A DNA stretch of 64,000 bases, from contig NZ_JBKKHQ010000019.1 in NCBI RefSeq assembly GCF_046614695.1, positions 1 to 64,000 of the forward strand, given 5' to 3'. Positions 44,691-52,381 of the stretch are shown here, one piece after another. A program made the translations under genes and the position numbers. This DNA is from Pokkaliibacter sp046614695 (GTDB lineage Bacteria; Pseudomonadota; Gammaproteobacteria; Pseudomonadales; Balneatricaceae). Numbering within the stretch: position 1 is the first letter of the stretch; every line of letters starts with the position of its first letter. The notes beneath the pieces were generated by a model. That model did no database searches. It worked only from the letters and a program-made list of their open reading frames with translations, and was not told the origin of the DNA.

Positions 44691-45755
44691 ATGACATACG
44701 ATCACGATTTTGCGGTTTTTATTGGCCGCTTCCAACCTTTTCATGCCGGTCACTTAAAGATCATCGAAGCCGGGCTTAAGCAGGCGGAACAGATGATCGT
44801 GCTGATTGGCTCGGCCTGGCAGCCGCGCAATCCGCGTAATCCGTGGCAGCACCACGAGCGTGAACAAATGATTCGCGCCTGTCTTCCGGCGGCGCTGCAA
44901 CCGCGGGTACTGTTCGCCCCGCTAATGGATATTCCCTATAACGATGAGGCCTGGGTGCAGAACGTGCAGGCCACTGTCGCGGGGCTGGTCACCTCTCATC
45001 ACACAGTGCCACACCGCACGCCGCGGGTGGCGCTGATCGGTCATGAGAAAGACAACTCCGGCTTTTACTTAAGCCTGTTTCCGCAGTGGTCGAGCATTCA
45101 GGTGCCGAATGAGCGCGGTATTAGTGCCACACCGCTTCGAGAAGGGCTCTTCGCCGCCGCTGATGCGCTTGATGATTACCTTGCCAGCCTTACCAGCACA
45201 GAGGTGCTTCCCCGCCCGGTTGCTGACTGGCTGAGCCAGTGGACAAAGTCCGAACCGGCCTTTGTCGATATCCGCGAAGAGATCGCTTTTGTTGAGCACT
45301 ATCGCCAGCGCTGGGCGGCGGCGCCTTATGCGCCGACCTTTGTCACGGTGGATAGCGTGATTGTGCAGTCGGGCCATGTGTTGCTTGTTGAGCGGCGAGC
45401 ACGTCCCGGCAAAGGTTTGCTGGCGTTACCGGGCGGTTTTGTGAACCAGAATGAAAGCATGCTGGATGCCTGCCTGCGTGAACTTCGCGAAGAAACGCGT
45501 CTTAAAGTGCCCATGCCGGTGCTGAAAGGCTCCATTCGGCGCTCCAAGGTCTATGACGACCCTCATCGCTCTGCCCGTGGGCGGACTATCACTCAGGCGT
45601 TTTATATCGAACTGGAGCGCCAGCCCACGCTGCCAAAAGTGAAAGGCTCTGATGATGCGGCGCGAGCGTTCTGGATGCCGCTTGGCGAGCTGGACCCGCA
45701 GCGCATGTTTGAAGACCATTACTTTATTATCAAGGATCTGCTCGGGGCGTTTTAA
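44691..45755 (+). CDS. nadM: Bifunctional NMN adenylyltransferase / Nudix hydrolase
   Basis: 354-residue fusion. The N-terminal nucleotidyltransferase (about 1-180) has FIGRFQPFHAGHLKII and ISATPLREG, the NMNAT signatures. The C-terminal Nudix domain (about 205-345) has the box GGFVNQNESMLDACLRELREE, with REUXEE intact and an Arg where the final Gly is usual. Homologues make NAD from NMN and hydrolyse ADP-ribose, the NrtR effector, so the enzyme could also tune the repressor. AAGGAG lies 9 nt before the ATG. A terminator overlaps the stop codon. nadV follows under its own NrtR box. Confidence 0.92.
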   Translation: MTYDHDFAVFIGRFQPFHAGHLKIIEAGLKQAEQMIVLIGSAWQPRNPRNPWQHHEREQMIRACLPAALQPRVLFAPLMDIPYNDEAWVQNVQATVAGLVTSHHTVPHRTPRVALIGHEKDNSGFYLSLFPQWSSIQVPNERGISATPLREGLFAAADALDDYLASLTSTEVLPRPVADWLSQWTKSEPAFVDIREEIAFVEHYRQRWAAAPYAPTFVTVDSVIVQSGHVLLVERRARPGKGLLALPGGFVNQNESMLDACLRELREETRLKVPMPVLKGSIRRSKVYDDPHRSARGRTITQAFYIELERQPTLPKVKGSDDAARAFWMPLGELDPQRMFEDHYFIIKDLLGAF

Positions 45756-45767
45756 CGCCCTTTTTTT
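45745..45767 (+). terminator. Terminator overlapping nadM stop
   Basis: GGGCGTTTTAACGCCC hairpin with seven T. The stem includes the TAA stop codon. Confidence 0.85.
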
Positions 45768-45861
45768 ATGCCGAAGTAAGCACCGCAACAGGCGCGTTGC
45801 GGCCTTACGCCTGTGGATTAGACGCACGTTAAAAAAATCTGAAAAAAGTGCTTGTTATTTA

Positions 45862-45878
45862 AGTGGCTCTAAGCCACT
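45862..45878. promoter_or_regulatory. NrtR box 2 (nadV)
   Basis: AGTGGCTCTAAGCCACT, perfect 7 bp arms around CTA, about 140 bp before the nadV start. Same sequence family as box 1. Confidence 0.85.
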
Positions 45879-46019
45879 ATGTTTCCGCGGTTGAGGCAGG
45901 GAACCTGCAGCAACCCAAGAATCCGCGTCGATAGTTACTTGGCCAAGGCGGGCAACATCGACATACCGGGACGCTGGAAAGACCGGCACTGTCCCACTGA
46001 TGACCGGAGGAGTTCCGTC

Positions 46020-47393
46020 ATGCGTAATCTGATCCTGAATACTGACTCTTACAAAACCTCTCACTTCCTGCAGTACCCCGTCGGCACCAAATACGTGTCC
46101 TCTTATATTGAATCCCGCGGTGGCGCTTTCGATGAGACTGTATTCTTCGGTCTGCAAGCCTTCCTCAAGGAATACCTGAGCAAACCCATCACCCGTGAAG
46201 ATATCGACGAGGCCGAAGTGGTGTGTCTGGCCCACGGTGTGCCATTCAATCGCGAGGGCTGGGACTACATTCTGGAAGCCTACAAAGGTTTTCTGCCCAT
46301 CGAGATTGAAGCGGTGCCGGAAGGTACACGTTTCGCGACCCGCAATGTGCTGGTGCAGGTGGTGAACACCGATCCTAAATGCGCCTGGCTGACTTCCTAT
46401 ATCGAGACTGCACTGCTGCGTGCCGTGTGGTACCCAACAACGGTTGCGACAGTATCTAATGCGTGCCGCCGGATTATCGCCCGCTATCTGGAAGAGACTG
46501 CCGATGACCTTTCCGGCCTGCCTTTCAAACTCCACGACTTCGGCGCCCGCGGTGCCAGCTCTGAAGAAACCGCAGCCATCGGCGGTCTTGCCCACTTAGT
46601 GAGCTTTCAGGGAACTGACACCTTGTCTGCCATCATGGCTGCACGCCGTTACTACAATGCAGACATGGCCGGGTTCTCCATTCCTGCCGCAGAGCACAGC
46701 ACCATTACCAGCTGGGGACGAGATGGCGAAACTGAAGCCTATGCCAACATGCTCAAACAGTTTGGCGGGGAAGGGCGTCTGGTGGCGGTGGTCAGTGATT
46801 CCTACGATCTTTGGAATGCCATCGATAACCTTTGGGGCGGCAGCCTGAAAGAGCAGGTACAAACCATGGGTGGAACGCTGGTGGTGCGCCCTGACTCTGG
46901 CGATCCTGTTGAAATCGTCCCCCAAGCAATTGAGCGGTTGATGGCAAGCTTCGGTTACCGCACCAACTTGCAAGGCTACAAAGTACTGCCCGATTGCGTC
47001 CGCCTGATTCAGGGTGACGGCGTCTCTGTAAAATCCATCGAGGCGATTCTTGAAGCCATGAAGCGCCGCGGTTTAAGTGCTGATAACGTGGCCTTCGGCA
47101 TGGGCGGGGCACTGCTGCAAAAAGTTAACCGCGACACTCAGCGCTTTGCCATGAAAGCCTCCGCTATCTGCACCGAGTACTGGCAGGATGTGTTCAAAGA
47201 CCCTAAAACCGACCCCGGCAAACGCTCAAAAGCAGGACGTCTGGCACTGATCCGTGATGAGGAAGGCAACTTCAAAACCGTCCGCCGCGATAGCGTGAGC
47301 GAACGAGATAACTGCCTGGTCACCGTGTTTAGAAATGGCACCCTGATGGGCGAGTACAACCTGACCGAGATCCGCGCCCGCGCTGCAGAGTAA
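46020..47393 (+). CDS. nadV: Nicotinamide phosphoribosyltransferase
   Basis: 457-residue NAMPT/NadV enzyme, which makes NMN from nicotinamide and PRPP. Blocks: LNTDSYKTSHFLQYPVGT, ESRGGAFDETVFFGLQAFL, KLHDFGARGASSEETAAIGG, HSTITSWGRDGETEAYANML, VVSDSYDLWNAI, VVRPDSGDPVEI and NVAFGMGGALLQKVNRDTQRFAMKAS (given in part). The ATG at 46020 follows GGAGGAG by 7 nt; the frame is open upstream. Together with nadM-Nudix this gives a two-step route from nicotinamide to NAD that bypasses deamidation, under NrtR control. Confidence 0.95.
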   Translation: MRNLILNTDSYKTSHFLQYPVGTKYVSSYIESRGGAFDETVFFGLQAFLKEYLSKPITREDIDEAEVVCLAHGVPFNREGWDYILEAYKGFLPIEIEAVPEGTRFATRNVLVQVVNTDPKCAWLTSYIETALLRAVWYPTTVATVSNACRRIIARYLEETADDLSGLPFKLHDFGARGASSEETAAIGGLAHLVSFQGTDTLSAIMAARRYYNADMAGFSIPAAEHSTITSWGRDGETEAYANMLKQFGGEGRLVAVVSDSYDLWNAIDNLWGGSLKEQVQTMGGTLVVRPDSGDPVEIVPQAIERLMASFGYRTNLQGYKVLPDCVRLIQGDGVSVKSIEAILEAMKRRGLSADNVAFGMGGALLQKVNRDTQRFAMKASAICTEYWQDVFKDPKTDPGKRSKAGRLALIRDEEGNFKTVRRDSVSERDNCLVTVFRNGTLMGEYNLTEIRARAAE

Positions 47394-47407
47394 GGGGTTA
47401 AAAACAG

Positions 47408-47438
47408 ACAAAGCCCTGGCGGAAACGCTGGGGCTTTT
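47408..47438 (+). terminator. Terminator after nadV
   Basis: AAAGCCCTGGCG-GAAA-CGCTGGGGCTTTT hairpin with wobble pairs and a T-rich tail. Confidence 0.8.
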
Positions 47439-47607
47439 GCTTTTTCCGGCAGTCAGGGCTTCTTATCAGAAGCCGCTTAAGAAAAAGCACGCGCGTCCAT
47501 ATGTTTCAATAATTGTTATTTAATGTAACTTGGTGTGTGGTTTTGAGAGTTCTGGGTTTAGAGTACGGCGCTGATTATATGAACCACTGTATCTAAAGGA
47601 CTAGGCT

Positions 47608-48630
47608 ATGGCACAGCTCTGCGTTGCTGGTAACACCCGCATTCTTCGCCCCACCGATTTTGAATCCGTTCTCGATTACCATACTTTTATGGGCGACAAC
47701 CCCGGTATCGGGAGCAATAACTGTGTGCCCGAAGGCTTGGCATTTCTGGTAAGAACACAACAGCAAGATCCTAATCCTCAGCAGCAAGCACTACTGCGGG
47801 AATTCAACCAGATCCCTCAGGATGAACGCCGTAAAATTTCAGTTCTGACCTCACAGCTGGGCGGTGCAGGAGCGCTGGCGCTGGCAAACGCTTACGAAGA
47901 GCATCTGAAATCTGCCATGCAATGTGTTCGTAAGAATGGTGTTGATGTTAGTAGCGCTGTCGCTGGAGGATGGGGTTCTCGAAATACTGAACTTAACAAG
48001 CAGATTGGTGCTTATGAGGATGCTCTTAAGGCTGTGAGAAATGCCAAGCAGAAAGGGGTTGACAGACAGGTGATGCGCAAACTGGAAATGACTGCGCATC
48101 GGGAATGGCAAAAACTTAATGATAATTTCGGTGTAGAACTCAAAGCACAGTTAGCCAAGGCTAAGGGCAAAGGGACCATCTGGAATAATTCAGAGCGTGC
48201 CGTCAACTTAGCTAAAAGCCATCGGAATGATGGGATTTTGAATATTTCTGACTCGCGTGATCTCATCAAGCTTCGTCGTTTGGCGCAAGCGAGTGATTAT
48301 CTGGGTAAAGGTCTGATAATTGCCGATGCATCGTTCAAAGTTGCTGAGGTTTATAGTGATTATGAAAGTGGCAAAGACTGGCAACGCACTGCTACTGTAA
48401 ACACGACAAGTTTTGCTTTTGGTTTTCTTGGTGGAACAGCGGCGGCTGAAGTTTCAGCTGGTCTGGCTATTGGCTTGGTAGCAATCCCTGTAGTTGGTTG
48501 GGTTTTAGCTATTGGAGTGGGAATTGGCGCTGCCTATTTAGGCTCTAAAATCGGTTCAAAAGCTGGAAGCTGGGCCTCTGGCTCTATCTATGATAGAAAA
48601 CTTCACCATTTTGATTTACTAGGCCTGTAG
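47608..48630 (+). CDS. Probable pore-forming antibacterial toxin
   Basis: 340 residues, no signal peptide. The N-terminal part (1-100) is soluble and begins MAQLCVAGNTRILRPTDFES. The middle (about 100-255) is helical and charged. The C-terminal segment (about 262-325) is a Gly/Ala-rich hydrophobic hairpin (FAFGFLGGTAAAEVSAGLAI, VAIPVVGWVLAIGVGIGAAYLG, then SKIGSKAGS), like pore-forming type VI effectors and colicin tips. Five bp downstream is a small membrane protein, the usual layout of toxin plus immunity. Local GC content is lower than neighbours. There is no PAAR, VgrG, Hcp or Rhs gene here, so the delivery route is unknown. AAGGA precedes the ATG by 7 nt. Toxin function is inferred. Confidence 0.6.
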   Translation: MAQLCVAGNTRILRPTDFESVLDYHTFMGDNPGIGSNNCVPEGLAFLVRTQQQDPNPQQQALLREFNQIPQDERRKISVLTSQLGGAGALALANAYEEHLKSAMQCVRKNGVDVSSAVAGGWGSRNTELNKQIGAYEDALKAVRNAKQKGVDRQVMRKLEMTAHREWQKLNDNFGVELKAQLAKAKGKGTIWNNSERAVNLAKSHRNDGILNISDSRDLIKLRRLAQASDYLGKGLIIADASFKVAEVYSDYESGKDWQRTATVNTTSFAFGFLGGTAAAEVSAGLAIGLVAIPVVGWVLAIGVGIGAAYLGSKIGSKAGSWASGSIYDRKLHHFDLLGL

Positions 48631-48634
48631 TTGA

Positions 48635-48991
48635 ATGGAACTTATTTTTCTCTTCTTAATAACTATTACCATGGTTTCCACACTGTTTTCGTGGTTAGCC
48701 TTCTCTCGTCTCTGTATGTCAAGAATCGAAAAAGCAATCAAAGAAGAGAATATTGAATGGCTTAACTGGGATGGTATCGGCGCTAGAGCGCTTAGTTATG
48801 CGAATGTGTTGGTTTTTCCATCTATGAAGCCTGAAAAACGTCCTTGGATTCCCGTAGAGGATTTTCGTCGTCATAGTACGAAGAGGGATCGTGCTCTTGC
48901 TTTATGGCTTGTTATCTCGATATACAGCTTCATGACATTCGCAACGGTTTGGTATGTGCTCAACAAGTTCTGGCCGGAGCTGGTGTACTAA
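48635..48991 (+). CDS. Probable membrane immunity protein
   Basis: 118 residues with one membrane helix at the N-terminus (about 1-25, ELIFLFLITITMVSTLFSWL), a soluble middle with MSRIEKAIKEENIEWLNWDG, and a second helix near the C-terminus (about 88-112). Placement directly after the hydrophobic toxin gene, probably translationally coupled with no strong ribosome site of its own, matches inner-membrane immunity proteins for pore-forming toxins. No family can be named with confidence. Confidence 0.6.
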   Translation: MELIFLFLITITMVSTLFSWLAFSRLCMSRIEKAIKEENIEWLNWDGIGARALSYANVLVFPSMKPEKRPWIPVEDFRRHSTKRDRALALWLVISIYSFMTFATVWYVLNKFWPELVY

Positions 48992-49006
48992 ATCTTCATT
49001 GTGACC

Positions 49007-49034
49007 AAAACCCTGACAACGTCAGGGTTTTTTT
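49007..49034 (+). terminator. Terminator after toxin-immunity pair
   Basis: AAAACCCTGAC-AAC-GTCAGGGTTTTTTT: perfect stem with a seven-T tail. Confidence 0.93.
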
Positions 49035-49131
49035 ATGTCCGTAGTTCTGTAGGCCATCACCTGATCACGCTCTGACAGTTGGCGCCTCCACACTTCCTCC
49101 GTGATTTATCCCATTTCTCATTGAATAAAAC

Positions 49132-49144
49132 GTTATATCATAAC
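49132..49144. promoter_or_regulatory. Zur-like box upstream of metal ABC transporter
   Basis: GTTAT-ATC-ATAAC, a palindrome inside an AT-rich stretch (AACGTTATATCATAACAATT), resembles gammaproteobacterial Zur sites (GTTATA/TATAAC core). It lies 141 bp before the ATPase gene. A second, weaker half-site follows around 49155-49168. Confidence 0.6.
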
Positions 49145-49285
49145 AATTATTCGATGTTGTTATGGTTGTCACGGTATGGGTTCAGGGTCTTCATTTTTTG
49201 GTTTGTCGGCGTTGTGGCGGCTGGGTTTGGCGTTGCTGGCGCTCGCTGTGTTGTGGGGGCTGGTTGCCTGGGCGGTGGCGTTGCC

Positions 49286-50029
49286 ATGACCGCGATTACC
49301 CTTTCTGAAGTCAGTGCCGGTTACCAGCGTCACATCGCGATCGAGCAGGTGGAGGGTGTCTTTGCCACCGGTTCGATGACTGCGATTGTTGGCCCCAATG
49401 GCGCGGGAAAATCCACCCTGCTCAAAACCCTGATGGGGGAGCTAAAACCTCTTGCCGGCAAGGTGCAATTTACCCATCACTCACCTGCGGGGTTTGGTTA
49501 TCTGCCGCAGTTGAGCGGCATTGACCGCAGCTTTCCTTTATCAGTAATGGACACGGTGCTGATGGGCGCCTGGCAGCACACCGGTATTTTTCGTGGTGTC
49601 TCGCGTCAGGTACGAAAGCTGGCGGATGCGGCGCTGGCTAAAGTGGGCCTCGAGGGTTTTGGCCAGCGCAGCATTTCCATGCTGTCGGCAGGGCAGTTTC
49701 AGCGCGTTTTGTTTGCGCGCCTGCTGGTGCAGGATGCGCCGGTCATTCTGCTGGATGAGCCTTTCAACGCCATTGATGCGCGTACCTCCTCGATGCTGTT
49801 GGGCCTGTTACGTGAATGGCATCACGAGGGCAGGACGCTGATTGCAGTGCTGCATGATTATCAGCAGGTGCAGGATCACTTCCCGGAGACGTTGTTGTTG
49901 GCTCGACGCGTGATCGGCTGGGGCGCCACCGCCGATGTGCTGACACAGGCGAATGTGGAGTCATCGCGTGAGCAGGCGGAGCGTTGGGAAGAAGAGGCGC
50001 TGGCGCCGGCGCAGGTGGCCTTCGCATGA
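49286..50029 (+). CDS. znuC: Zinc/manganese ABC transporter ATP-binding protein
   Basis: 247-residue ABC ATPase. Walker A GPNGAGKST, signature LSAGQFQRV, Walker B VILLDEPF and the H-loop HD in AVLHDY are intact. The ATG at 49286 gives the normal family length; an open frame runs upstream through a Gly/Val-rich hydrophobic stretch with no good start. The stop overlaps the permease start as ATGA. The gene order ATPase-permease-binding protein, with a Zur-like box upstream, indicates zinc uptake. An aztA-type name would be equally fitting. Confidence 0.88.
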   Translation: MTAITLSEVSAGYQRHIAIEQVEGVFATGSMTAIVGPNGAGKSTLLKTLMGELKPLAGKVQFTHHSPAGFGYLPQLSGIDRSFPLSVMDTVLMGAWQHTGIFRGVSRQVRKLADAALAKVGLEGFGQRSISMLSAGQFQRVLFARLLVQDAPVILLDEPFNAIDARTSSMLLGLLREWHHEGRTLIAVLHDYQQVQDHFPETLLLARRVIGWGATADVLTQANVESSREQAERWEEEALAPAQVAFA

Positions 50030-50955
50030 GCAGTGTCGTGATGACGGGAGCGGCGCACCCAGGATTGCTGGAGCTGATCTACCAATGGTGTTTTGCTCCT
50101 TTTGCCGAGTTCGGATTTATGCGTCGGGCATTGGTTGCCACGCTGGCCCTTGGTCTGGGGGCCGGGCCAGTCGGGGTGCTGTTGATGCTGCGGCGCATGA
50201 GCCTGATGGGCGATGCCTTGAGCCATGCGGTGCTGCCGGGCGCCGCTTTTGGTTACATGCTCGCGGGCGGTTTGTCGCTTCCCATGATGGGCGCCGGTGC
50301 CTTGCTTGCCGGTGTGGTGGTCGCGCTGGGGTCGGGGCTAATCAGCCGGATGACCCTGCTGCGGGAAGATGCCGCCTTTGCCAGTATCTATCTGGTGTCC
50401 CTTGCTCTGGGTGTGCTGATGATCTCCGGCAAGGGCTCCAATCTTGACCTGCTCCACATTCTTTTTGGCAGCATTCTCGCCATTGATAGTCAGGCGTTGG
50501 AGCTTATCGCGGCGATCACCAGCGGTTCCCTGATCATCTTTGCGCTGATTTACCGCCCGCTGGTGATGGAGTGTTTTGACCCGGCCTATCTTCGTGCAGT
50601 GGGCGGCCGCGGATTCCTGTTTCACTTGCTGTTTTTGTTACTGCTGGTGCTGACGCTGGTGGCGGGCTTTCAAACCCTCGGCACCCTCATGTCGGTCGGC
50701 ATGATGATTCTGCCTGCGGTCATCGCGCGGCTGTGGGCACGCACGCTGCCGATGATGATTGGCATTGCGGTGGTGATGGCCTGTCTCTCAGGTTATCTGG
50801 GGTTATTGGTGTCCTATCACCTTAATTATGCCTCTGGCCCCTGCATCATCCTGATGGCGGCGACGTTGTATTTCCTTTCTTTGATTGTCGGGCCGGCAGG
50901 GCCTGCCCGGCGACTTTTCCCCCAACGGCTTTACTTGCCGTCACGCTTGCCTTGA
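50026..50955 (+). CDS. znuB: Zinc/manganese ABC transporter permease (ABC-3 family)
   Basis: 309-residue permease with eight or nine helices. ABC-3 features include RRMSLMGDALSHAVLPGAAFGY, ISRMTLLREDAAFASIYLVSLALGV (given in part) and GTLMSVGMMILPAVIARLWA. It starts within the ATGA overlap with the ATPase gene. Longer than average N-terminus before the first helix. Confidence 0.9.
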   Translation: MSSVVMTGAAHPGLLELIYQWCFAPFAEFGFMRRALVATLALGLGAGPVGVLLMLRRMSLMGDALSHAVLPGAAFGYMLAGGLSLPMMGAGALLAGVVVALGSGLISRMTLLREDAAFASIYLVSLALGVLMISGKGSNLDLLHILFGSILAIDSQALELIAAITSGSLIIFALIYRPLVMECFDPAYLRAVGGRGFLFHLLFLLLLVLTLVAGFQTLGTLMSVGMMILPAVIARLWARTLPMMIGIAVVMACLSGYLGLLVSYHLNYASGPCIILMAATLYFLSLIVGPAGPARRLFPQRLYLPSRLP

Positions 50956-51050
50956 GGAGGGCGATTGGCTTTCTGCATCGGAATGCTGATTGCGATAGTC
51001 CGTTACTGCTTTTCCCGGCGACTTTTTCCCTGCTACTTCGGAGTGATGTT

Positions 51051-51953
51051 ATGACCCGCTTATTCTCCCCCCGCGCCTTACCGGTTGCTGTCGCCGTCGC
51101 GGCTGCGCTTGGCAGCACCTCGGCATTGGCTGATACCCATATTAAAGCCGTGGCCAGTTTCTCGATTCTGGGCGATGTGGTTCGCGCTGTGGGCGGCGAT
51201 GCTGTTGAGGTGACGGACCTGATTCCGGCCAATGGTGATCCGCACGAGTTTGAACCCAGCCCGGCAGATTCGCGTCTGTTGAAAGAGGCAGATGTTACCT
51301 TCCTCAGTGGTGAAGGGCTGGAGAACTGGTTTGAACGTCTGGCGAAAGCGTCCGGCAGCACCAAGGCGCCGGTGGTGGTATCAGAAGGCATCAGCACCCA
51401 CACCATGGATGAAGATGGCGAAACCGTGATTGATCCGCACGTCTGGAATGCGGTGCCCAATGTTGAGCACTGGGTGGGTGCCATCGAGACCGCGCTGATC
51501 AAGGCAGATCCTGAAGATGCCGCCACCTTTAAAGCCAATGCCGATGCTTATCGCACCAAGTTGCAGAAACTTGATGGCTGGATTCGTGATGAACTGGCCA
51601 ACATTCCCAAGGATCAGCGCAAAGTGCTGACCAGCCACGATGCCTTTGGTTATTACGCCAAAGCCTACGGTGTGACCTTCCTCTCTCCCCTGGGGCTGTC
51701 AACCGATGCCGATGCCTCAGCAGCTGAGGTCGCCAGCCTGATCAAACAGATCCAGGCGGAAGGGGTGAAAACCTACTTCTTCGAAAACTCCAACGATCCG
51801 CGTCTGGTCAAGCAGATTGCCAGCGCCACGGGCGCTCAGTCGGGTGGCGAGCTCTATCCGGAATCCCTCTCCGGGGAGGATGGCCCGGCCTCCACTTATC
51901 TCAAACTGATGCACTACAACACCGAAATGCTGGTGAAGGCGATGAAGAAGTAA
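51051..51953 (+). CDS. znuA: Zinc/manganese ABC transporter substrate-binding protein (cluster A-I)
   Basis: 300-residue periplasmic metal-binding lipocalin-unrelated A-I protein. Signal peptide: PRALPVAVAVAAALGSTSALA. Likely metal ligands are His in GDPHEFEP, His in VIDPHVWN, His in LTSHDAFGYY, and an acidic residue in LSGEDGP near the C-terminus. Three His favours zinc over manganese. The long His-rich loop of ZnuA is missing and replaced by THTMDEDGE, as in AztC-type proteins. The ATG at 51051 follows GGAG by 7 nt. A terminator follows. Confidence 0.87.
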   Translation: MTRLFSPRALPVAVAVAAALGSTSALADTHIKAVASFSILGDVVRAVGGDAVEVTDLIPANGDPHEFEPSPADSRLLKEADVTFLSGEGLENWFERLAKASGSTKAPVVVSEGISTHTMDEDGETVIDPHVWNAVPNVEHWVGAIETALIKADPEDAATFKANADAYRTKLQKLDGWIRDELANIPKDQRKVLTSHDAFGYYAKAYGVTFLSPLGLSTDADASAAEVASLIKQIQAEGVKTYFFENSNDPRLVKQIASATGAQSGGELYPESLSGEDGPASTYLKLMHYNTEMLVKAMKK

Positions 51954-51997
51954 CGCGCTGTTAACCACCTTTTCAGGCCACCTGATAACACCCCTTG

Positions 51998-52032
51998 GCG
52001 CTGCCCGGCTTCAACCCGGCAGCGCTTTTTTT
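51998..52032 (+). terminator. Terminator after metal-binding protein gene
   Basis: GCGCTGCCCGG/CCGGCAGCGC hairpin with seven T. Confidence 0.9.
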
Positions 52033-52206
52033 GGAAGCTGTTGATGGGAAAGGTGCGATGGTGCTGCACGGGAAAGCTGCGTGGTGTCGCTCAGAGCTAG
52101 GTAAAAGCCGCTATTTCGACGCTTTTACATTCTTTTGCACAAAAGATGGCGCAATTCACAGAACGTTATTGCACCTGCGAGAAATTCTTCCTAGTATCAA
52201 AATTCA

Positions 52207-52220
52207 CTTGTATATACAGG
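52207..52220. promoter_or_regulatory. HutC-like operator upstream of ProX gene
   Basis: CTTGTATATACAGG contains the perfect palindrome TGTATATACA and fits the GT-N-TA-N-AC pattern of HutC-subfamily GntR operators. It lies 162 bp before the binding-protein start. No hutC gene is in the window. The rest of the 349 bp gap (52033-52381) shows no gene. Confidence 0.5.
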
Positions 52221-52381
52221 TATGCATAACAAAGCGGCGCAGACCCATCGTCATGCACTGCTATCGTTCTGCGAGATGTCACTCTTGATGCGGCTTACAA
52301 AGCGTAAGCCACTGTCGGGACATGATGTCTGCATTGCGCTGATTCTGAGTCTTACCCACCCTTTATCCCGTGAGGAAAACT

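Noticed and set aside
49079..49285. N-terminal extension of the znuC-like ATPase
   Set aside because: The open frame upstream encodes a Gly/Val-rich hydrophobic stretch with no good start; it overlaps the Zur-like box and family proteins begin near MTAITL.
52207..52220. LexA box
   Set aside because: TGTATATACA is too short: the LexA site CTG-N10-CAG needs a wider spacing than seen here, and no SOS gene follows.
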